DNA from: Aeribacillus composti
GTDB lineage: Bacteria > Bacillota > Bacilli > Bacillales > Aeribacillaceae
Length of the DNA: 64,000 nucleotides
Assembly: GCF_007827555.1 (NCBI RefSeq)
Contig: NZ_VISS01000022.1
Coordinates: 1-64,000, forward strand
Direction of reading: 5' to 3'
The notes under the pieces are model-generated. The model worked only from the letters and a program-made list of their open reading frames with translations. It searched no databases and was not told the DNA's origin. Position numbers and translations under genes: made by a program. This document shows positions 58,227 through 64,000 of the stretch, in pieces; position 1 is the stretch's first letter, and every line of letters starts with the position of its first letter.

Positions 58227-58483
58227 CAGCAAAAAAGGGAAAACAACGAGCGCTGTAAATGTCTTGAAACGAACAACATATACATGATTTTAGGGAGTTC
58301 ATATGAAGGAGTGAAGCCCTTTTCATATAAGCTCCTTTTTTATTTTTCAGCTTATTGACTGGGTCATAATCAAAACATGACATATGTAGGTTTTCTCAGC
58401 AAATGCAAAATAAAAATTTAAAATTTTTAGAATTTTCATTGACTTTTATAACATGAGGGGATATCATGGTTGTAACAAGATGA

Positions 58484-58498
58484 TTGTCGACAGTCGTC
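58484..58498 (+). promoter_or_regulatory. GntR-type operator before the crotonase operon
   Basis: TTGTCGACAGTCGTC lies 76 bp upstream of the crotonase start, just after TTGACTTTTATAACATGAGG. A second overlapping half site suggests cooperative binding. Confidence 0.55.
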
Positions 58499-58574
58499 CA
58501 TCTTCTAGGAAGAGCATTTTTGAATCTTGATGGTTTTGTTAAAAAATATGAAGACAAGAGATAGGTGATTTTTA

Positions 58575-59372
58575 ATGAGGGTAACGATTAGTCAGGTCGA
58601 GGCGGATGGGAAAATTATACTTCAGGAAAGTGCCGGGCTTGCCATTGTAACGATCCAACGTCCACGCCTAAAAAATGCTATAACATCGGGGATGTGGAGG
58701 GAGCTGGCGGAAATTGGAAGGCTGATTCCTGAAAACCCGAAAACACGAGTGGTGATCCTGCGCGGAAGCAAGGATCAATTTTGTTCAGGTTCTGATTTGA
58801 AAGAATTTAACCAAATGTCGATTAACGAAGCGCACGAAGCTTTCCGCTTAATGGAACAAGCCATTTCGACGTTTGAAAAACTTCCGTTGCCAACCATTGC
58901 CGCTATAAATGGTCCGGCATTAGGTGCAGGATTTGTTCTATCTTTAGCATGTGATCTTCGGGTTGGGACCTCTAAAGCTAAAATGGGAATCCCAGTCGGA
59001 CGGCTGGGAATTACGTTAAACCAAATGTTTGTAAAACGGATTGCAGATCTGATCGGAGGGAGCCGGACGATGGATTTAGTTTATACAGGTCGACTGCTAG
59101 ACGCTTCAGAATGCTGTCAATTGGGATTAGTTAATTACATGGTTCCGGATGATGAGGATGTGGATCATTTTACATTACGTTTGGCGAAAAAAGTTATGGA
59201 GCAGTCACCGGCGTCTCTTCTTGCTGTTAAAAGATCTGTCGCCTACAATAAGCCGGCACTTTCATTTCCGTGGGATACAGGTACGGCGTCCAGTATTGAC
59301 GCAAATGATTTTCCTGAAGGTGTTCGTTCCTTTGTAGAAAAAAGAAAACCGAATTTTAAAGGGAGAGGTTGA
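58575..59372 (+). CDS. crotonase-family protein (enoyl-CoA hydratase/isomerase-like)
   Basis: The 265-residue protein has the CoA-binding and oxyanion-hole segments of crotonases: FCSGSDLKEF and GPALGAGFVLSLACDLRVGT. The hydratase Glu that usually follows in GxPE is replaced (MGIPVGRLGITLN), and the second Glu position reads TMDLVYTG (Asp). It is therefore unlikely to be a normal hydratase. Isomerase, decarboxylase or hydrolase activity on an acyl-CoA is possible. It lies 1 bp before a CoA-transferase gene. GTG or ATG upstream starts are not supported. Confidence 0.78.
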   Translation: MRVTISQVEADGKIILQESAGLAIVTIQRPRLKNAITSGMWRELAEIGRLIPENPKTRVVILRGSKDQFCSGSDLKEFNQMSINEAHEAFRLMEQAISTFEKLPLPTIAAINGPALGAGFVLSLACDLRVGTSKAKMGIPVGRLGITLNQMFVKRIADLIGGSRTMDLVYTGRLLDASECCQLGLVNYMVPDDEDVDHFTLRLAKKVMEQSPASLLAVKRSVAYNKPALSFPWDTGTASSIDANDFPEGVRSFVEKRKPNFKGRG

Positions 59373-59373
59373 C

Positions 59374-60573
59374 ATGCTGCCACTTGCAGGAATTAAAATT
59401 ATTGACTTAACGAGAATATTGAGCGGCCCTTTTTGCACAATGACATTAGCTGATTTAGGCGCCGAGGTGATAAAAATTGAAAGTCCACAAGGGGATGATA
59501 CAAGACAATGGGGTCCTCCGTTCATTAAAAATGAAAGCGCGTACTTTCTAAGTGTCAACCGCAATAAGAAAAGTGTTGTTTTAAATTTAAAAGATCCAAA
59601 AGGAAAAGAAATTTTACTGAAAATGGTAGAAGAAGCGGATGTTGTTGTTGAAAACTTTCGACCCGGCACATTAAAAAAGCTCGGAATTGATTATGACATC
59701 TTAAAGCAGCATAACCGCAGAGTTATTCTTGCTTCGATTTCCGGCTTCGGTCAAACAGGACCGTATTCAAAAAAGCCTGGTTATGATGTCCTGGCTCAAG
59801 GAATGGGCGGGTTAATGTCCGTTACAGGCGAACCAGACGGTACACCAGTTAAAGCTGGATATTCTTTGGCAGACATCGGAGCAGGAATGTGGGCAACAAT
59901 CGGCATTCTGTCAGCACTTTGGGAAAGAGAGCGTTCAGGTCAAGGACAATGGATCGATGTCTCCTTGCTCGACACGATGGTTTCTTGGCAAACGTACCTT
60001 GCCGGCAACTATTTTGCGACAAACAATGATCCAAAGCCGCTGGGAGGAGCCCATCCGAATATTGTGCCTTACCAGGTTTTTGAAGCTTCGGACGGCCACT
60101 TTATTCTTGCAGTAGGAAATGACAGCCTTTGGAATTCGCTGGTTGACGTATTGGATGTGGAAGCTCTTAGAGACCGGAAATTTAAAACGAATCCGGACCG
60201 GGTTCAAAATAGAGATGAACTGATTTCCATACTTGAAGAAATATTTAAAAGAAAAACGAGAGATGAATGGGTTGACATGTTGGAATCTGCGAAAATTCCA
60301 TGCGGACCTGTTAATAAGCTTTCGGACATTTTAAATGATGCCCATATCAAGGAAAGGGAAATGGTCGTTGAAATGGAGCATCCTTCCCTCGGAATCTTAA
60401 AAATGCTTGGTGTACCTGTAAAATTATCGCGCACACCGGGCAGGATCAAAACGGTCCCTCCAGCTCAGGGGGAGCATAGTGAAACCGTTCTAAAGCAAAT
60501 GGGCTACAGTAAAGAAGAGATAGAAACATTTATAAAAGAGGGGATTATTATTCTTCAACAAAAATGTGTATAA
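59374..60573 (+). CDS. class III (CaiB/BaiF-type) CoA-transferase
   Basis: The 399-residue protein starts LPLAGIKIIDLTRILSGPFC and has EVIKIESPQGDDTRQWGPPF, VENFRPGTLKKLGIDYDIL and a catalytic-Asp region KAGYSLADIGAGMWA, all typical of the formyl-CoA transferase family. These enzymes move CoA between carboxylic acids through aspartyl-CoA intermediates. With the MatC-like importer and the crotonase it suggests import and CoA activation of a dicarboxylate. Confidence 0.9.
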   Translation: MLPLAGIKIIDLTRILSGPFCTMTLADLGAEVIKIESPQGDDTRQWGPPFIKNESAYFLSVNRNKKSVVLNLKDPKGKEILLKMVEEADVVVENFRPGTLKKLGIDYDILKQHNRRVILASISGFGQTGPYSKKPGYDVLAQGMGGLMSVTGEPDGTPVKAGYSLADIGAGMWATIGILSALWERERSGQGQWIDVSLLDTMVSWQTYLAGNYFATNNDPKPLGGAHPNIVPYQVFEASDGHFILAVGNDSLWNSLVDVLDVEALRDRKFKTNPDRVQNRDELISILEEIFKRKTRDEWVDMLESAKIPCGPVNKLSDILNDAHIKEREMVVEMEHPSLGILKMLGVPVKLSRTPGRIKTVPPAQGEHSETVLKQMGYSKEEIETFIKEGIIILQQKCV

Positions 60574-60585
60574 TTCGATAAAATT

Positions 60586-60601
60586 CAGTCGACAATCGAC
60601 T
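60586..60601. promoter_or_regulatory. GntR-type operator after the CoA-transferase gene
   Basis: CAGTCGACAATCGACT carries the same palindrome plus a half site. It lies 13 bp after the CoA-transferase stop and may mark a lost downstream target. Confidence 0.4.
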
Positions 60602-60654
60602 AAAAATATTTTAATAATTTTCTAGTTTTTTCAAGTAAAAAAACTTCCTCTGTT

Positions 60655-60837
60655 TTATTGTGTATGATGCTCGATCCAAAGCCTATTTTTTTGAAATTCA
60701 TGAATATTAATATCCCACATAACAATCGGAGTCCCGAAACAAACATTTGCTGTCATACGAACTGAATTTTCCTGTAAATAGACAGAATAGAGTTTCCGGT
60801 TTGCCGGATCCGGTCCGCCTTTAAGTGTTACGGGCAT
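60655..60837 (-). CDS. conserved-looking 60-residue protein
   Basis: The minus-strand gene has AAGGA just before ATG 60837 and encodes MPVTLKGGPDPANRKLYSVY, then MTANVCFGTPIVMWDINIHE and a basic end. The composition is that of a folded small protein. No function is recognised. It is transcribed away from the P-loop gene that starts 45 bp to its right. Confidence 0.55.
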   Translation of the reverse strand: MPVTLKGGPDPANRKLYSVYLQENSVRMTANVCFGTPIVMWDINIHEFQKNRLWIEHHTQ

Positions 60838-60881
60838 TTTCCTTCAGGTTGAAAGATTTTTAAGAAAGGGGTATTCACCCA

Positions 60882-61727
60882 ATGCGCGTATTCGCTCTTG
60901 TTGGCCGCAGCGGCACGGGAAAAAGCACCAGCGCACTTTCTTTCGCACATAGTAAAAACATACCGGCTATGATTGATGATGGATTGTTAATTTATAAAGG
61001 GCGAAAAGCTGCAGGGAGTTCAGCGAAATATGAAAAGAACTATATAACCGCTATTAAACGGGCTGTCTTTTTTTATGAGGATCACCGAAAAGAAGTCCAA
61101 AATGCTATTAAAGCACTTGATATTCATTCGATTCTTATTATTGGTACGTCTACAAAAATGGTTGATCAAATTGCGGAAACATTGCAATTAGGAAAAATCA
61201 CCAAATATTACAAAATTGAAGAAATTAGATCGTCAAAGGAAATCAACATGGCATTATATGTGAGAAAAACAGAGGGGAAACATATTATTCCGATTCCATA
61301 TGTACAAGTCGAACAAAATATTTTAAAGAAGATCATTATGAAGGGAAAGAAAATTTTTTCTACCCAAAAAGAAGAGATTGGTGAAACAACGATTATCAGA
61401 CCACGGTTTCATCAAGGAACCATCCACATTTCTGAACACGTTTTAAAACAAATCATTTCCCATGCCTGCACTTCGGTAGAAGCAGTAAAAAAATGCCATC
61501 GGATAGATATTACATTAAACGAGCTGCCGAATATAAAAATCACCCTCACCATGTTTTATCCATTGGATGAAGCATTACCCGTCATCGCAGAAAAGATTCA
61601 ACAAAAAGTTGCTGAAGATTTTTTAAAGTTTTTAAATATAGAGTTAAATAGCATTACTATTCATATCAGTAAATTGTCGATGGAACACTCTTATCCTGCA
61701 TCAATGATCCGGACTGCGCGCATATGA
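60882..61727 (+). CDS. P-loop ATPase fused to an Asp23/Gls24-like domain
   Basis: The 281-residue protein begins with a nucleotide-binding loop GRSGTGKSTSAL (Walker A at residues 8-15), then DDGLLIYKGRK and ILIIGTSTK. The C-terminal 100 residues (from FHQGTIHISEHVLKQIISHA to IELNSITIHISKL) fit the Asp23/Gls24 alkaline-shock-like fold. AAGAAAGGGG precedes the ATG. The combination suggests an ATP-dependent envelope or stress function. The role is unknown. Confidence 0.65.
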   Translation: MRVFALVGRSGTGKSTSALSFAHSKNIPAMIDDGLLIYKGRKAAGSSAKYEKNYITAIKRAVFFYEDHRKEVQNAIKALDIHSILIIGTSTKMVDQIAETLQLGKITKYYKIEEIRSSKEINMALYVRKTEGKHIIPIPYVQVEQNILKKIIMKGKKIFSTQKEEIGETTIIRPRFHQGTIHISEHVLKQIISHACTSVEAVKKCHRIDITLNELPNIKITLTMFYPLDEALPVIAEKIQQKVAEDFLKFLNIELNSITIHISKLSMEHSYPASMIRTARI

Positions 61728-61885
61728 TTTGGGCTGATAAGTTATGCAAAATTAGGTAATCGTAGCTGAGCAAAGGGGTGCCATATGATCAAAAAGTCAG
61801 TCATTATTATAAAAATGGCAAATGTAAAAGAACGGATTATACAGTAAAAGGCATATTGAAAAAATAAATTCATATAGAGCAAGTA

Positions 61886-62131
61886 TTATATTTTTAATGC
61901 TGACAGCACAAATGCAAATGCTCCAGATAAACCTAGCATCATTTTGAATTCAGGATGCTCCTGAAGCTTCTTTTTAATAGAAAGTAAGCCTATAATTAAA
62001 GAAGGTAAAGTAACCCCCCACCAAAATAAAGCCCATTCAATCGGCAGAAAACCTTCCATAATATGCATGGCGATGGCCTGTTCCGGGATAAAAACGAATA
62101 GAAATGATTGGGAGCTTCCTTTTCGGCCCAA
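61886..62131 (-). pseudogene. cbiM: cbiM (cobalt ECF transporter) N-terminal remnant
   Basis: The frame contains the cleaved start of CbiM, AMHIMEGFLPIEWALFWWGV, with the N-terminal Met-His-Ile needed for metal binding, and then stops after about 60 residues of the mature protein. The signal peptide looks frameshifted. No cbiN, cbiQ or cbiO follows, so this is a truncated relic. Confidence 0.7.
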
Positions 62132-62373
62132 CAGCGATGAGTGTTGTTGGATTTATTGTTCTCTTTTTCCAATCATTATTTACACAAATTTATCTCTTGT
62201 TAATCCGCCATTTTCAAACATTTTTAGCTGATTGAAAACGCCAGTTTATTCATCGTGAAGAATACTCAAAGTTTTCAATAAATAGGGAAATATACAATTT
62301 AAAACTCTTGTACGATTCTTAGTTTTGCACTTTTTGTTATTTTGGAAAATGAAAAAAATTGACTTTGTCCTCA

Positions 62374-62469
62374 GGGACAGAAAGAATATAAAACGCCTCA
62401 AACTAATTCGTGGGCACAAATAAATCTTTGAGTATCTTCGGGACAGATAGAATATAAAACTCCTCAAAC
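62374..62469. repeat. two 30-bp direct repeats separated by 36 bp
   Basis: GGGACAGAAAGAATATAAAA-CGCCTCAAAC at 62374-62403 and GGGACAGATAGAATATAAAA-CTCCTCAAAC at 62440-62469 differ at two positions. The spacing is that of a one-spacer CRISPR unit, but the repeat is unlike the others in the window and only two copies exist. Confidence 0.6.
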
Positions 62470-62536
62470 AGCAGGAAGCTAAATGGAAGCGACCTTTCAC
62501 ACTTACCATATGAAGCTGTTTATTTACTTTAAAAAG

Positions 62537-62577
62537 TTAAGGAAAACCGGGCGTTCAATTTTCACGCCCGGTTTTCC
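62537..62577 (-). terminator. terminator of the cell-wall-binding lipoprotein gene
   Basis: AAGGAAAACCGGGCGT pairs with ACGCCCGGTTTTCCTT over 16 bp, the stem reaching the stop codon of the gene. The flanking T run on the minus strand is modest. Confidence 0.75.
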
Positions 62578-63885
62578 TTAATGCCCTCCATGCCCGTGTC
62601 CGTCTTCCTGAGCAATTTCAAGCTTGTCATCTAGAATTCCTTGTGTTTGAAAGGAAATTTGTTTTTGATCTCCGATGATAAAACCATGATTGTAAGGACC
62701 TGTTGTCGGGTCATCTTGAAAGGTTGGCTTGATGCTTGCCAAGAAATCATATGTTTCTTGTTGAAGCTGTCCTTTGTTTAACCAAATCATCGGTGCATGT
62801 TTGCCGAGATGTGAAAACGGAGCGGCAGCTAAAGCAAGCTCTGGTGAATCTGTTGAAATAAAAGAAACACCATGGCCCGGTTCCGTTATACCCCATCCGA
62901 ATTGAGTGTCTTTATCTTTAAATTTGGCAAATTCAATCGAAGTGGTTACAGGGTCATTTCCAGCTATTCGATGAACAGTCCCGTATTCTTTCAATTGATT
63001 TTCTACATCTTTAGAAATAACCTTCTCTGGTCCTAAAATATAAATGTTTGCTTTCTTGTTCCGTTTCTTAAGCGCATCTTTCGTTTCTTTAGGAAGCTCG
63101 TGTTCAGCAGCAAACAGTATAGGCTCAGGCATATGGGAAATCCAATTAACGGCTGGTATGGAATATAGTTTATGTTGATCCTCTGAAGAAACGATGATCA
63201 CGCTTTCTGGATAGCCTTCGGATACTTCTGCATAAGCTTGATCGACATTTCTTGCGAATTCTGCGGGATTTTTTCCTTTGATCTGTTCTATTTTATAACC
63301 TGACAACTGGTTGATGACATTGTTTGAAACATCTCCTAACACAACAATTTGAGTGCCGTTCCGGTTCCCAGTCGGATTTAACCGTTTGATTTCACTCAAC
63401 ACTTTATCGGGAATGTTATCTTGATGAATCAGTAAGATCGGGCCGTTATTTGGATGATGGATTAAGTCAGCTCCGGCTAATGTTGTTTGCCATTGACCAA
63501 CAGGCGACAGAATAACGGCTCCGGGTTGATTTTCTTTATGTGTGGCAGGCCAAATGGTTTGGGATACGTAAATGGATGCACGAATTGGATCGGCAACAGG
63601 AATTCTCGTTATATTTTTCGTGTTTTGAACAATTAAGCTTTCTTCAGCATTAGGATTAAATTGTGCGGGCGCTTTGGAAAAGGCTTGATTTTTTGTGCTC
63701 TGAGTGTCTTTTCCGTTATGATTGGCATGATCATTCATATTTTCGTGGTCCATTTTTTCATGATTCATGTCTTCCGTATGTTCTCCTGTATGGCCGTTGC
63801 TGCTTCCGTTGGAACATGATGCAGAAAAGAGCATGAAAGCTGTTAAAACGGTAAGAAAAATCAGCAGCTTACTATTTTTTTTCAT
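62578..63885 (-). CDS. His-rich lipoprotein with cell-wall-binding repeat 2 domains
   Basis: The 435-residue lipoprotein has lipobox SASC (lipidated Cys24) and a linker rich in His, Asp and Met (EHTEDMNHEKMDHENMNDHA), which could bind copper or another metal. Two halves follow with the CW_binding_2 pattern (GPILLIHQDNIPDKVLSEIK, TQIVVLGDVSNNVINQL; ANIYILGPEKVISKDVENQL, VHRIAG). The C-terminus is His-rich (EDGHGHGGH). The start at 63885 follows AGGAGGAGG; a longer frame from 63906 overlaps that RBS. It probably sits on the outer face of the membrane; a role in metal handling is inference. Confidence 0.75.
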   Translation of the reverse strand: MKKNSKLLIFLTVLTAFMLFSASCSNGSSNGHTGEHTEDMNHEKMDHENMNDHANHNGKDTQSTKNQAFSKAPAQFNPNAEESLIVQNTKNITRIPVADPIRASIYVSQTIWPATHKENQPGAVILSPVGQWQTTLAGADLIHHPNNGPILLIHQDNIPDKVLSEIKRLNPTGNRNGTQIVVLGDVSNNVINQLSGYKIEQIKGKNPAEFARNVDQAYAEVSEGYPESVIIVSSEDQHKLYSIPAVNWISHMPEPILFAAEHELPKETKDALKKRNKKANIYILGPEKVISKDVENQLKEYGTVHRIAGNDPVTTSIEFAKFKDKDTQFGWGITEPGHGVSFISTDSPELALAAAPFSHLGKHAPMIWLNKGQLQQETYDFLASIKPTFQDDPTTGPYNHGFIIGDQKQISFQTQGILDDKLEIAQEDGHGHGGH

Positions 63886-64000
63886 TCTAATTCCTCCTCC
63901 TAACATTTTCTTTGCATCTGTTTTAACAAAAAAATGTGCAAAAATGATGGAGACGGTCCATTTTTGATCCTGTAAATTTTTTTATGCGAAAATTATTTAC

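Noticed and set aside
62132-62370. Cobalamin riboswitch upstream of the cbiM remnant
   Set aside because: I could not find the conserved B12-box or core pattern on the minus strand.

Overview
The window looks like chromosomal DNA of a low-GC, endospore-forming Bacillaceae bacterium. Evidence is a cotD spore coat gene, a B. subtilis-like fbpA and yfiY/yfiZ/yfhA iron-uptake set, Gram-positive ribosome binding sites with several TTG starts, and CRISPR repeats of the GTTTTTATCTTAAC...GAATTGAAAC type common in thermophilic bacilli (Geobacillus, Parageobacillus and relatives). No rRNA or tRNA gene was recognised.

Bases 1-18,430 hold a cyclitol (inositol-type) catabolic locus: a phosphofructokinase-like kinase, three intact Gfo/Idh dehydrogenases, iolD, iolB, iolE, an IolI-like isomerase, a sugar ABC importer (lipoprotein, ATPase, permease), a split transketolase and a lactaldehyde-dehydrogenase-like aldehyde dehydrogenase. 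The usual iolC kinase, iolJ aldolase and CoA-dependent iolA are not in the window. A shared palindrome close to GGTWAAGCGCTTWACC precedes most units, and a LacI-family repressor lies at 20,412-21,425 beside a decayed fourth dehydrogenase carrying the same operator. I infer that the locus may use a transketolase-dependent route for 2-deoxy-5-keto-D-gluconate in place of the IolC/IolJ branch.

Bases 18,430-41,000 are a heavily rearranged defence and insertion-sequence region. An intact Hachiman-like pair (hamA/hamB) and an intact trio (XRE regulator, ImmA/IrrE peptidase, PIN-like protein) sit among wrecks: a HEPN/zinc-ribbon gene cut by an IS21 remnant, a type II Wadjet jetB/jetC fragment, an HNH nuclease with a nonsense codon, a DUF2357 nuclease fragment, and IS3, IS1182, IS4 and IS21 relics.

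Bases 32,660-47,415 contain three CRISPR arrays of one repeat family and no cas genes. The second and third arrays have homologous leaders of about 310 bp and flank a cassette made of a (frameshifted) secreted peptide, a lipoprotein, an ABC ATPase and a permease.

Bases 47,416-64,000 are more housekeeping in character: small proteins, cotD, two paralogous hairpin transcripts around fbpA, divergent Fur-type siderophore uptake genes, a GntR-controlled crotonase/CoA-transferase/MatC-type transporter set with GTCGAC operators, a P-loop/Asp23-like protein, a cbiM remnant and a lipoprotein with cell-wall-binding repeats.
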